A DNA stretch of 64,000 nt from CAVTWD01 sp963738325. Its GTDB lineage: Bacteria > Actinomycetota > Acidimicrobiia > Acidimicrobiales > Ilumatobacteraceae. Under the pieces are notes generated by a model that did no database searches, was not told where the DNA came from, and saw nothing but the letters and a program-made list of their open reading frames with translations. Positions 9,873 to 18,816 of this stretch are shown here, piece by piece. The stretch is from contig CAVTWD010000001.1 in the NCBI GenBank assembly GCA_963738325.1, forward strand, positions 434,001 through 498,000, read 5' to 3'. Position 1 is the first letter of the stretch. Each line of letters begins with the position of its first letter. The translations under genes were made by a program, and so were the position numbers.

Positions 9873-9956
9873 GGTACTGCGCGCCCTCGCGAACGCGGCT
9901 CCGCTTGGCCGTGGAGCCCCAAAGGGCGCCAAAGGGCCAGCGGTAGCATCCAACTC

Positions 9957-12900
9957 GTGGCCGAGGAACACGCTGAGCAGTTCGGGCCCAACGTGTGGCT
10001 CGTCGAGGAGATGTACGAGCAGTACCGGGCCGACCCTGGGTCGGTGAGCGAGAGCTGGCAGGAGTTCTTCCACGACTACCGCACGCCCTTGCGCCCGGCC
10101 CCTGCCCAGGTGACGGCCGAGCCCACCGTCCCGGCCAAGCCGTCAGCCCCGGCCGAGACCGTTGCTCCCTCAGCAGTTGCCACCGCGGCGCAACCCGTTG
10201 CCCCGGCAACGCCGGCCGCCCCCACCACGCCGTCCACCGTCGCGCCCGAGCCCGGCCAGCTCATCCTCGGGTCGTCGGCGGCCATCGTCACGAACATGGA
10301 GCGCAGCCTCGGCGTCCCGACCGCCACGAGCTTCCGTAACGTGCCGGCGCGGTTGCTCGAGGTGAATCGCCGGGTGATCAACGGCTACCTCGGCCGCAAG
10401 GGCAGCGGGAAGGTGAGCTTCACCCACCTGATCGGCTACGCTGTCGTGCGGGCGATCGCCGACGTCGAACCGGTGATGAACAGCACCTTCGTCGGGGGGG
10501 CCGACGGCAAGCCGCGGGTGGTCCACAACGAGCACATCGACATGGGCCTCGCCGTCGACGTCACCAAAGCGGACGGCAGCCACACCTTGGTGGTGCCCGT
10601 GCTGCGCGAGGCCGAGACGCTCGACTTCGCGCAGTTCCACGCCGCCTACGAGGAGCTGATCCGCAAGGTTCGCACGAACAAGCTCGCGGTCACCGACTTC
10701 CTCGGGGCCACGATCACCCTCACGAACCCGGGCACGATCGGAACGGTGCAGTCGGTCCCGCGGCTCATGCCGGGCCAAGGGGTGATCGTCGGCGTCGGTA
10801 CCATCGACTACCCCGCCGCGTGGCAGGGAGCAGATGAGCGAGCCCTCGGCGAGCTCGGCGTCAGCAAGGTTGTGACGGTCACCTCCACCTACGACCATCG
10901 CATCATCCAGGGAGCCGAATCCGGCCTGTTCCTCAAGGCCGTGCACGAGCGACTGATCGGCCAGCACGGCTTCTACCACGACGTCTTCCGGTCCCTCGGC
11001 GTGCCCTACGAGGAGGTCCACTGGCGGCGCGACGTGAGCCCCATCAATCGGGAGGAGGCCGTGCTGCGCAAGCAGATGCAGGTCTCCACGTTGATCCGGG
11101 TGCACCGCGTGCGGGGCCATCTCATCGCCGACCTCGACCCGCTGGCGTGGAAAGAGCCCAAGATGCACGACGAGCTCGATCCCGCCACCTACGGGCTCAC
11201 CATCTGGGATCTCGACCGCGAGTTCCTCACGGGAGGCGTCGCCGGCACCGACCGCATGCCCCTCGGCGAGCTGCTCCATGTCCTGCGCGACGCCTACTGC
11301 CGCACCATCGGCATCGAGTACATGCACATCCAGGACACCGAGGAGCAGCGCTGGATCCAGGAGCACGTCGAGGGGGTCAAGACCACCTTGTCCGCCGATG
11401 ATCTTCGCTTTCTTCTCGGGCGGCTCAACGCCGCGGAGGCCTTCGAGAAGTTCCTCGCCACCAAGTACGTCGGCACCAAGCGCTTCGGTCTCGAGGGGGC
11501 CGAGAGCCTCATTCCCATCCTGGACACCGTGCTCGGCGCCGCCGCCGACGACGGGCTCGACGGCGCCGTGCTCGGCATGTCCCATCGCGGGCGGCTCAAC
11601 GTGCTCGCCAACATCGTGGGCAAGAGCTACGACCAGATCTTCCGGGAGTTCGAGGGCTACGTCGACCCCACGTCGGTGCAGGGCTCGGGCGACGTCAAGT
11701 ACCACCTCGGAGCCACCGGCAAGTACGTGAGCCGGGCCGGCGCGGACATCAAGGTGGAGCTGGCCGCCAACCCGTCGCATCTCGAGACGGTTGACCCGAT
11801 CGTGCTCGGCATGGTCCGGGCCCGGCAGGACCAGATCGACCGCGCCGGGACGTATTCGGTGCTGCCGTTGCTGCTCCACGGCGACGCCGCTTTCGCCGGG
11901 CAAGGGGTCGTGGCCGAGTGCCTCAACATGAGCGACATCACCGGCTACCGCGTCGGCGGCACGGTGCACGTCGTCATCAACAACCAACTCGGCTTCACGA
12001 CGGCGCCCGAGTACGCCCGCTCGTCGATCTACGCGACTGATGTCGCCAAGATGATCCAGGCGCCGATCTTTCACGTGAACGGCGACGATCCGGAGGCCTG
12101 CGTGCGGGTGGCACGGCTGGCCTACGACTACCGCCAGCGCTTCCACAAGGACGTGGTGATCGATCTCGTCTGCTACCGCCGCTACGGCCACAACGAGGGC
12201 GACGACCCGAGCTACACCCAGCCCTTGATGTATCGCGCCATCGACGACCACCGCAGCGTGCGCAAGCTCTTCACCGAGGCGCTCGTGCGCCGCGGGGACA
12301 TCACGCTGGAGCAGGCGGAGGCGGCGCTCGACGACTTCCAGCACCGGCTCCAGGTGGCCTTGGACGAGACCCGCTCGGCGGCGCCGGCGCCGGTGCGAGC
12401 GCCGCGGGCCCCCGCGCCGGCCGGCGTGCTGCCCCACGTGGCGACCGGCGTCGAGCGCGCCACGCTCGATCGGATCTTCGAGCACTTGACGACCTACCCA
12501 GAGGGCTTCACCCCGCACCCGAAGCTCGCCCGCCAGTTCGACGCTCGCTCGAAGCTGTACCACGAGCAGGGCGAGGTCGAGTGGGCGACGGCCGAGCTGC
12601 TCGCGTTCGGCAGCCTCGTCCTCGAGGGCACCCCGGTGCGTCTCGCCGGCGAGGACACCCGTCGCGGCACGTTCAGCCAGCGCCACGCCGCCCTCGTCGA
12701 CTTCGACAACGCGGCCAACTGGGTCCCCCTGGCCACGCTCGACCCGACGCAGGCCAAGTTCTGGATCTACGACTCGCTGCTGTCCGAGTACGCCGCGCTC
12801 GGGTTCGAGTACGGGTACTCGGTCGCCAACAAGGACGCGTTGGTGGTGTGGGAGGCGCAGTTCGGCGACTTCATGAACGGCGCCCAGGTCGTCATCGACC

Positions 12901-13604
12901 AGTACCTCGTCGCCGCGGAGGACAAGTGGGACCAGACGAGCGGCCTCGTGATGCTCCTACCCCACGGCTATGAAGGGCAGGGTCCGGAGCACTCATCGGC
13001 TCGCGTCGAGCGCTTCCTCACGCTGTCGGCGGAGGACAACATGCAGGTTTGCAACGCCACGACGGCCGCGCAGTACTTCCATTTGCTTCGTCGCCAGATG
13101 GAGCGGGACATCCGCAAGCCGCTCGTGGTGTTCACGCCCAAGAGCTACTTGCGCCGGCCCGAGAGCCGCTCGAAGATCGACGAGCTCACCCACGGGTCGT
13201 TCCAGGAGATCCTCGACGACCCCGGCGTGGCCGATCCGGCGATGGTGCAACGGCTGGTGTTCTCGTCCGGGAAGATCGCCTTCGATGCCATGGGCCGCCG
13301 CGACAAGCTCGGCGCGCCCGCCGCGATCCTCAGGGTCGAGCAACTCTTCCCCTTCCCGCACGAGCAACTGCTCGCCGTGCTCGAGCGTTATCCCGCGGCC
13401 CGCGATCTCGTCTGGTTGCAGGAGGAGCCCGAGAACATGGGTTCGTGGCATTACCTGTTCCATCAGGCCCACCACTTCCGCGAGCAGGGCTACAGCCTGC
13501 GGGTGGTGGCTCGGGTCGAGTCCGGTAGCCCGGCCACGGGCTCAGCGAAGATCCACGAGCAGGAGCAGAACGAGTTGCTCGACGACGCGCTCGGCGGCCT
13601 CTGA
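9957..13604 (+). CDS. kgd: multifunctional 2-oxoglutarate decarboxylase/dehydrogenase E1 with fused E2 acyltransferase domain
   Basis: 1215 residues from GTG 9957, matching the roughly 1230-residue mycobacterial Kgd/OdhA. Domain order: an N-terminal segment FGPNVWLVEEMYEQYRADPG, a Pro/Ala-rich linker (about 45-100), and an E2-type succinyltransferase core (about 105-345) with STYDHRIIQG carrying the catalytic His near 314. The ThDP-dependent E1 part follows, with HRGRLNVLANI, GDAAFAGQGVV near 641 and NNQLGFTTAPE. There is no lipoyl domain, as in the known proteins, which borrow one from another E2. It catalyses entry of 2-oxoglutarate into the TCA cycle, or carboligation in vitro. It stands alone here. 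Confidence 0.95.
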   Translation: MAEEHAEQFGPNVWLVEEMYEQYRADPGSVSESWQEFFHDYRTPLRPAPAQVTAEPTVPAKPSAPAETVAPSAVATAAQPVAPATPAAPTTPSTVAPEPGQLILGSSAAIVTNMERSLGVPTATSFRNVPARLLEVNRRVINGYLGRKGSGKVSFTHLIGYAVVRAIADVEPVMNSTFVGGADGKPRVVHNEHIDMGLAVDVTKADGSHTLVVPVLREAETLDFAQFHAAYEELIRKVRTNKLAVTDFLGATITLTNPGTIGTVQSVPRLMPGQGVIVGVGTIDYPAAWQGADERALGELGVSKVVTVTSTYDHRIIQGAESGLFLKAVHERLIGQHGFYHDVFRSLGVPYEEVHWRRDVSPINREEAVLRKQMQVSTLIRVHRVRGHLIADLDPLAWKEPKMHDELDPATYGLTIWDLDREFLTGGVAGTDRMPLGELLHVLRDAYCRTIGIEYMHIQDTEEQRWIQEHVEGVKTTLSADDLRFLLGRLNAAEAFEKFLATKYVGTKRFGLEGAESLIPILDTVLGAAADDGLDGAVLGMSHRGRLNVLANIVGKSYDQIFREFEGYVDPTSVQGSGDVKYHLGATGKYVSRAGADIKVELAANPSHLETVDPIVLGMVRARQDQIDRAGTYSVLPLLLHGDAAFAGQGVVAECLNMSDITGYRVGGTVHVVINNQLGFTTAPEYARSSIYATDVAKMIQAPIFHVNGDDPEACVRVARLAYDYRQRFHKDVVIDLVCYRRYGHNEGDDPSYTQPLMYRAIDDHRSVRKLFTEALVRRGDITLEQAEAALDDFQHRLQVALDETRSAAPAPVRAPRAPAPAGVLPHVATGVERATLDRIFEHLTTYPEGFTPHPKLARQFDARSKLYHEQGEVEWATAELLAFGSLVLEGTPVRLAGEDTRRGTFSQRHAALVDFDNAANWVPLATLDPTQAKFWIYDSLLSEYAALGFEYGYSVANKDALVVWEAQFGDFMNGAQVVIDQYLVAAEDKWDQTSGLVMLLPHGYEGQGPEHSSARVERFLTLSAEDNMQVCNATTAAQYFHLLRRQMERDIRKPLVVFTPKSYLRRPESRSKIDELTHGSFQEILDDPGVADPAMVQRLVFSSGKIAFDAMGRRDKLGAPAAILRVEQLFPFPHEQLLAVLERYPAARDLVWLQEEPENMGSWHYLFHQAHHFREQGYSLRVVARVESGSPATGSAKIHEQEQNELLDDALGGL

Positions 13605-13633
13605 CGGGCGGCGGTCTCTGATGGGGGCCTTGG

Positions 13634-14260
13634 CTAGCGCAGCGAGAACCCGACGATGGCCTCCAGCTCGGCCAAGGCCGCGTGCGGATCGTCGACCTTG
13701 ATGGTGGTCATGCCCATGTCGCGGGCGGGCTTCAGGTTGACGCCGAGGTCGTCGAGGAAGGCGCATTGCTCGGGCGCCACGCCGACCAGCTCACAGGCCA
13801 TCTCGTAGAAGCGCACCTCGGGCTTGCGCACCCCGAGCTTGCTCGACTCAACGACCACATCGAAGAGGGCCATGACCTCGCGGACCTCGGGCCGGGGGTC
13901 GCCGCCACCTCCGTCGGCGATGTTGTTGGTGAGGCAGGCCTGGGTCAGGCCGTGAGCACGAAGGCGGCGCAAGGCCGCGACCATCTCCGGCCGGATGTCA
14001 CCGGCCAGCAACTCCAGGACACGGTTTCCGCTCAGCACTCCACCGAGCTCGGCGGCTTCGGCCTCGAAGGCGGCAGCGAAGCCGTCGAGGTCGAGATCGC
14101 TGCGCTCGAGGCGGGCCCAGGCGTTGTCGTGGGGGTTGGTGGCATTGACCCTCCGGATGAAGCCGGCCGGCAGGCCGAGCTCGCGCTCGTAGGCCGCGAA
14201 GGCGGTGAACGGGCTGGTGAGGATGACACCGCCGAAGTCCCAGAAGACGGCCGTGACCAC
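13634..14260 (-). CDS. HAD-superfamily hydrolase, ACAD10-N-like
   Basis: About 208 residues from GTG 14260 (VVTAVFWDFGGVILTSP); an ATG at 14338 would add a non-conserved N-terminus. HAD motifs: DFGGV with the nucleophilic Asp, CLTNN (motif II Thr), KLGVRKPE (motif III Lys) and FLDDLGVNLKPA (motif IV). The second Asp of motif I is Gly, as is common in the DFGGV subgroup related to epoxide hydrolase N-terminal and ACAD10 domains. The substrate is unknown. Divergent from the NYN ribonuclease gene; about 120 bp separate the starts. Confidence 0.8.
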   Translation of the reverse strand: MVTAVFWDFGGVILTSPFTAFAAYERELGLPAGFIRRVNATNPHDNAWARLERSDLDLDGFAAAFEAEAAELGGVLSGNRVLELLAGDIRPEMVAALRRLRAHGLTQACLTNNIADGGGGDPRPEVREVMALFDVVVESSKLGVRKPEVRFYEMACELVGVAPEQCAFLDDLGVNLKPARDMGMTTIKVDDPHAALAELEAIVGFSLR

Positions 14261-14379
14261 GAAGGCATGGTAGGCACCGCCGTTGCTCGCCCCTGCCGGG
14301 CTGGCCTTGGCGCGAGCCGGGCAACGGCGCGGGGCCATACCGCACCGCCGAGGCCACAGATGGTTGACTGATCACCGAT

Positions 14380-15772
14380 ATGCCCAGACACGTCGTCGTC
14401 GACGGCTCGAACATCGCCACCGAGGGCAGGACCAGCCCGAGCCTGCGGCAGTTGAACGACGCGGTGATGGCCTTCATCGAGGACAACCCCACCGACATCA
14501 TCACCGTGGTCGTCGACGCCACCTTCGGGCATCGCATCGACCCGGCGGAGGTCGCCGAGTTCGACGCCGCGGTGGAGAACAACGAGCTCGTCTCGCCTCC
14601 GGCGGGCGCCATCGGGCGTGGTGATGCCTTCGTGCTCACGATCGCTAACAAGGCCCACGCCGTCATCCTCTCCAATGACTCGTTCCAGGAGTTCCACGGC
14701 GAGTACCCGTGGCTGTTCGACGATGGCCGGCTCCTCGGAGGCAAGCCTGTGCCCAACGTGGGCTGGGTGTTCGTGCCTCGTGCACCGGTGCGGGGCCCCG
14801 TCAGCCGGCGGGCCACGCGCGATGCCAAGGGCCGCAAGAAGGCCGAACCGAAGAAGGCCGGCCGGCCGAGCAAGGCCGCCTCGGAGCCGATGCCGACGCC
14901 GAAGGTGCCCCCGCCGGTCAAGCGCGTCGAGCGGGCCCGAACCCGTCGAAGCTCGGCCGCCCCGCCGGCCACCGCGACGTCGCCCACCGCGGCCGGGCCA
15001 CCCCCCGCCAAGCGGGCCGAGGCGCCGACCGCGGCGCGACCGGGCCATGTCAACGAGCTCTTGCCCTTCCTCGACTTCGTCGAGCGCCATCCGGTCGGCA
15101 CGACCGTCGAAGCCACCATCGACTCCTACTCCTCGCATGGGGCCTACGCCATGGTGGGCCCCGTCCGCTGCTACCTCCCGTTGCGGTACCTCGCCTCGCC
15201 TGCACCGCGCAGCGCACGGGACGTGATCGCCCTCGGCGACCGCCGCGAGCTCGTCGTCGTCAGCTTCAACCCGGCCCGCCGGGGGATCGACGTGGCCATG
15301 CCGGAGCTCGTGCCCGCCGGGATCCCGTTGGTCACCGCGGCGCCGGTGGTCGAGGCGCCGAAGAAGGCTGGCCGAGCGCGCGAAGAAGGCGACCCCATCG
15401 GCGGTCGCCGTGGGGGACGAGGCTCCCCCGGCGGCGCCCCGAACCCGGAAGAAGAAGGCGGCCACTACGGCCACGGTGGCCAAAGCGCCCGCTCGGGTTC
15501 GCAAGAAGGCGGCGCCGGCCGACGTCGCGGGACAGGCCGCCGCGAGCACGGGCCCGCCTCCGACGCCGAACGGGGAGGACGGGGCCGCCGCACCGGCCGC
15601 GGCGGCGAAGCCTGAGGCAGTCAAGCGGCCGTCGCGAATCCGGAAGAAGGCGGCCGCCGCGGCGCCGCCGAGTGCCGACGGGCCAGGAACGGGCGTTGAG
15701 CCAACCGGCGCCGCGCCTGCGGCCAAGAAGGCCTCCCGCACCCGGAAGAAGGCAGCGGGCGCCACGTCGTGA
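14380..15772 (+). CDS. NYN/PIN-like ribonuclease with S1-like domain and Lys-rich tail, one frameshift
   Basis: The N-terminal 140 residues form a NYN/Zc3h12a-type nuclease: HVVVDGSNIATEG gives the first Asp, then VVVDATFGHRID and IGRGDAFVLTIAN with ILSNDSFQEF. A basic, disordered linker (about 145-225) follows. A compact S1-like RNA-binding segment begins HVNELLPFLDFVERHPVGTT. The frame then shifts by one base between about 15365 and 15400. The resumed frame encodes a tail with repeated R-x-RKKA blocks (RTRKKKAA, RVRKKAAP, RIRKKAAA, RTRKKAAG). The span is one base over 464 codons. It probably acts as an RNA-degrading or processing enzyme in the cytoplasm. The tail resembles histone-H1-like basic repeats and would bind nucleic acid. 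Confidence 0.8.
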
Positions 15773-15794
15773 CCCGGCCGGTAGCGTCGGGTCG

Positions 15795-16571
15795 GTGCGC
15801 ATCGCGACGTGGAACATCAACTCGTTGAAGGCCCGGCTGGGCCGCCTCGAGGATTGGCTGGCCGATATCGGCCCCGATGTCCTGTGCCTGCAGGAGACCA
15901 AGCTCACCGATGCGGCGTTCCCGCACATGGCCTTCCAGGCCCTCGGCTACGAGTGCGTGCACCATGGCACGAACCAGTGGAACGGCGTGGCCATCCTCTC
16001 GCGGATCGGCCTCGAGGACGCCTGCGAGGGCTTCGCCGACGGCGGTCCCCCCGACGTCGACTCCCGCCTGGTGTCGGCCACCTGCGGCGGTGTGCGCTTC
16101 TCGAGCATCTACGTCCCCAATGGCCGCGCCCTCGACCACGACCACTACCGCTACAAGCTCGAGTGGCTCGGTCGGCTCCGAGCCCACGTCGCCGCCCAGA
16201 GCCGGCCCGATGCGCCGGTCGTGGTCGCCGGCGACTTCAACATCGCCCCCCACGACATCGACGTCTGGGATCCCACCGCCTTCATCGACTCCACCCACGT
16301 GAGCGCCCCCGAGCGGCAGGCTCTGTGCGAGCTCGAGGCCTGGGGCCTGCGGGACGTGTTCCGCGAGCGCTGGCCCGACGCGCCAGGCGTCTTCTCGTGG
16401 TGGGACTACCGGGCCGGCGACTTCCACGAGGGCCGGGGCATGCGCATCGATCTCGTCCTGGCCAGCGCGCCCGTCGCCGACCGGGTGACCTGGGTGTGCA
16501 TCGACCGCAACGCGCGGAAGGGCAAGCTGCCGTCCGACCACGCCCCCGTCGTCGTCGACCTCGACGCCTAG
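15795..16571 (+). CDS. xthA: exodeoxyribonuclease III
   Basis: 258 residues from GTG 15795 (VRIATWNINSLKAR), the usual length. Endonuclease/exonuclease/phosphatase-fold motifs are present in order: ATWNINS, CLQETK with the metal-binding Glu near residue 35, SSIYVPNGRAL, VVAGDFNIAPHDIDVWD, and the terminal SDHAPVVVDL with the catalytic Asp-His pair. The enzyme cuts 5' to abasic sites and removes 3' blocking groups in base-excision repair. It starts 22 bp after the ribonuclease stop and may be co-transcribed with it. Nothing unusual. Confidence 0.93.
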   Translation: MRIATWNINSLKARLGRLEDWLADIGPDVLCLQETKLTDAAFPHMAFQALGYECVHHGTNQWNGVAILSRIGLEDACEGFADGGPPDVDSRLVSATCGGVRFSSIYVPNGRALDHDHYRYKLEWLGRLRAHVAAQSRPDAPVVVAGDFNIAPHDIDVWDPTAFIDSTHVSAPERQALCELEAWGLRDVFRERWPDAPGVFSWWDYRAGDFHEGRGMRIDLVLASAPVADRVTWVCIDRNARKGKLPSDHAPVVVDLDA

Positions 16572-16621
16572 TCTGCAACCGCGACAAGAGGGCTTCGTCG
16601 CGCCCGAGGGTCAAAGCTCTT

Positions 16622-16639
16622 CTTGACGTACACGTTAAG
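16622..16639. promoter_or_regulatory. candidate MerR-type operator upstream of the MFS gene
   Basis: The 18-bp sequence CTTGACGTACACGTTAAG is an interrupted palindrome, CTTnACGTnnACGTnAAG, with 14 of 18 positions symmetric. It ends 8 bp before the GTG start of the MFS gene. A weak TTAAGT at 16635-16640 could be the -10 element. That would put the transcript start almost on the start codon (leaderless), with the palindrome inside the spacer, as MerR regulators require. The shape resembles known MerR-family sites of the ACGTnnACGT type. The MerR gene two positions downstream in the same operon is the likely ligand. Confidence 0.5.
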
Positions 16640-16647
16640 TTCGAGAC

Positions 16648-18351
16648 GTGAACCCGCCCTCGGACCGCTACAAGTGGACGGCGCTGTCCAACACCACTCT
16701 CGGCGCCTTCATGGCGACGTTGGACGCGTCCATCGTCATCATCAGCCTCCCGGCCATCTTCCGAGGCATCCACCTCGATCCGTTGCAGCCCGGGAACATC
16801 AGCTACCTCCTCTGGATGCTGATGGGCTACCTCCTCTGCACGGCCGTCCTCGTCGTGACGTTCGGGCGCCTCGGCGACATGTACGGGCGGGTCCGCATGT
16901 ACAACGCAGGCTTCGCCATCTTCACCGCTGCGTCGATCGCGCTCTCGCTCACCCCGGGCACCGGGTCGAGCGCCGCGCTCTACCTCATCGTCATGCGGGT
17001 GGTGCAGGGCGTCGGCGGCTCGTTGCTGCTCGCCAACTCGACGGCGATCCTGACCGACGCCTTCCCGCAAGAGGAACGCGGCACGGCCATGGGGATCAAC
17101 GCCATCGCTGCCATCGCCGGGTCGTTCATCGGTCTGGTGGTGGGCGGGATCCTGGCCGACATCGACTGGCGGCTCGTGTTCTGGATCAACGTGCCCTTCG
17201 GGGTGTTCGGCACGATCTGGGCGTACCTGAAGCTGCGGGAGACGGGGACCCGCACCAAGGCCCGGATCGACTGGCTGGGCAACGTCACCTTCGCCGCTGG
17301 CCTCGTCCTCGTGCTCACCGGCATCACGTACGGGATCCAGCCCTACGGGGGCCACACCATGGGGTGGACGAGCCCGTTCGTGCTGACCTGTCTCATCGGC
17401 GGCGCCGGCCTCCTCGTCGCCTTCGTCCTCGTGGAACATCGCGTGAAGGACCCGATGTTCAACCTCGACCTGTTCTGGATTCGGCCCTTCACCGCCGGGA
17501 ACTCCGCCACGCTCCTCTCGGCCATCGGCCGCGGTGGCTTGCAGTTCATGCTGATCATCTGGCTGCAGGGCATCTGGCTCCCGCTGCACGGCTACGACTT
17601 CGAGCGCACCCCTCTGTGGGCCGGCATCTACATGCTCCCGCTGACCGTCGGGTTCCTCGTCTCCGGCCCGATCGCGGGGCGCCTCTCCGATCGGCACGGC
17701 GCCCGTGGCTTCGCCACCGTCGGCATGCTCATCGGCGCGCTCTCCTTCCTGCTGCTCCTCATGCTGCCGGCTGACTTCAACTACGGCGTCTTCGCGTTCT
17801 TGATCTTCTTGAACGGCGTCGGCACGGGGATGTTCTTCCCGCCGAACACGACTGCCATCATGAACTCGGTGCCCGCCCGGCAGCGGGGGTCGGCCTCGGG
17901 GATGCGCTCCACCTTCCAGAACTCGGGTCAGGTCCTGTCGATCGGTATCTTCTTCACGCTCATGATCCTCGGGCTCGCGTCGACCTTGCCCACGACGATG
18001 AAGCAGGGCCTCGTCGCCCAGGGAGTGCCCGAGGCAACCGCGGCGCGGGTGGCCGACGCGCCGCCGGTGGGTAGCCTCTTCGCCGCCTTCCTGGGCTTCA
18101 GCCCGATGCGCACCCTTGTGGGCAACGAGGAGTTGGCCAAGCTCCCGCCCGAGAAAGCAGCCACCATCACCGGGAAGGAGTTCTTCCCGGAGCTCATCTC
18201 GGAGCCGTTCATCGACGGCCTCCGCATCGCCTTCTCGGCCTCCCTCGTCCTGTACCTGTTCGCCGCATTGGCGTGTTGGCTCGGAGGTTCGCCCGTGCCG
18301 AGCCGGGAGGAGACCGACGCCACGCCGGCCTTCGAGGAGGCGCTGACGTGA
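16648..18351 (+). CDS. MFS drug transporter, DHA2 (14-TM, EmrB/QacA) family
   Basis: 567 residues from GTG 16648. The N-terminus reads TTLGAFMATLDASIVIISLP, with the DHA2 motif D1 (LDxTIVNVALP-like). Motif A follows as GRLGDMYGRVRMYN, and then the antiporter motif C region GSFIGLVVGGILADIDWRLVFWINVP. About 14 hydrophobic segments can be counted. An unusually long loop of about 90 residues lies near 445-535 before the last helix. Proton-coupled export of drugs or other amphiphiles is expected. It overlaps the MerR gene by four bases (GTGA), so pump and regulator are co-transcribed, fitting substrate-induced control through the palindrome at 16622. Confidence 0.88.
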   Translation: MNPPSDRYKWTALSNTTLGAFMATLDASIVIISLPAIFRGIHLDPLQPGNISYLLWMLMGYLLCTAVLVVTFGRLGDMYGRVRMYNAGFAIFTAASIALSLTPGTGSSAALYLIVMRVVQGVGGSLLLANSTAILTDAFPQEERGTAMGINAIAAIAGSFIGLVVGGILADIDWRLVFWINVPFGVFGTIWAYLKLRETGTRTKARIDWLGNVTFAAGLVLVLTGITYGIQPYGGHTMGWTSPFVLTCLIGGAGLLVAFVLVEHRVKDPMFNLDLFWIRPFTAGNSATLLSAIGRGGLQFMLIIWLQGIWLPLHGYDFERTPLWAGIYMLPLTVGFLVSGPIAGRLSDRHGARGFATVGMLIGALSFLLLLMLPADFNYGVFAFLIFLNGVGTGMFFPPNTTAIMNSVPARQRGSASGMRSTFQNSGQVLSIGIFFTLMILGLASTLPTTMKQGLVAQGVPEATAARVADAPPVGSLFAAFLGFSPMRTLVGNEELAKLPPEKAATITGKEFFPELISEPFIDGLRIAFSASLVLYLFAALACWLGGSPVPSREETDATPAFEEALT

Positions 18352-18791
18352 GCGGGGGCATCGCCATCGGTGCGGCCGCCGCCGCGGCGGGCGTGACCAC
18401 GCGCACGTTGCGTTACTACGAGCAGCTCGGTCTGCTCACCCCGCACGGCCGCTCGGTGGGAGGGGCGCGCCGCTACTCCGACGACGACATCGCCCGCATC
18501 GACCGGATCCGACGCCTGCAGGAGCTGCTTGGGCAGGATTTGGAGCAGATCCGCCTCGTGTTGTCGGCCGACGACCGGTTGGCCGAGCTGCGGGCCGAGT
18601 GGCGCGGGCCGGCGGCCACGGAGAGGCGCCAGCGCGAGATCCTCGCCGAGGCGATGGAGATCAACGCCGGCCTCCGGGGGCAGGTGCGAGCACGCCAGGA
18701 GGCGCTGGGCGCTTTCGCCGCCGAGCTCGAGGACAAGGCGCGGATGTACGAGCGGGTGGCGCGCGACCTCGGCGTGGCCACCCGGCGCTGA
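18348..18791 (+). CDS. MerR-family transcriptional regulator
   Basis: 147 residues from GTG 18348. The N-terminal winged helix-turn-helix is typical: AIGAAAAAAGVTTRTLRYYE, then GLLTPHGRSVGGARRYSDDD and IDRIRRLQELLGQDLEQIRL. A coiled-coil dimerisation helix fills residues 75-140 (AEWRGPAATERRQREILAEA). There is no C-terminal Cys cluster or effector domain, so it is not a metal or SoxR-type sensor. It probably senses a hydrophobic compound and controls the upstream MFS pump and itself. Confidence 0.88.
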   Translation: MSGGIAIGAAAAAAGVTTRTLRYYEQLGLLTPHGRSVGGARRYSDDDIARIDRIRRLQELLGQDLEQIRLVLSADDRLAELRAEWRGPAATERRQREILAEAMEINAGLRGQVRARQEALGAFAAELEDKARMYERVARDLGVATRR

Positions 18792-18816
18792 TCTCGTCGG
18801 CGGGAGGAGGCTGGTC

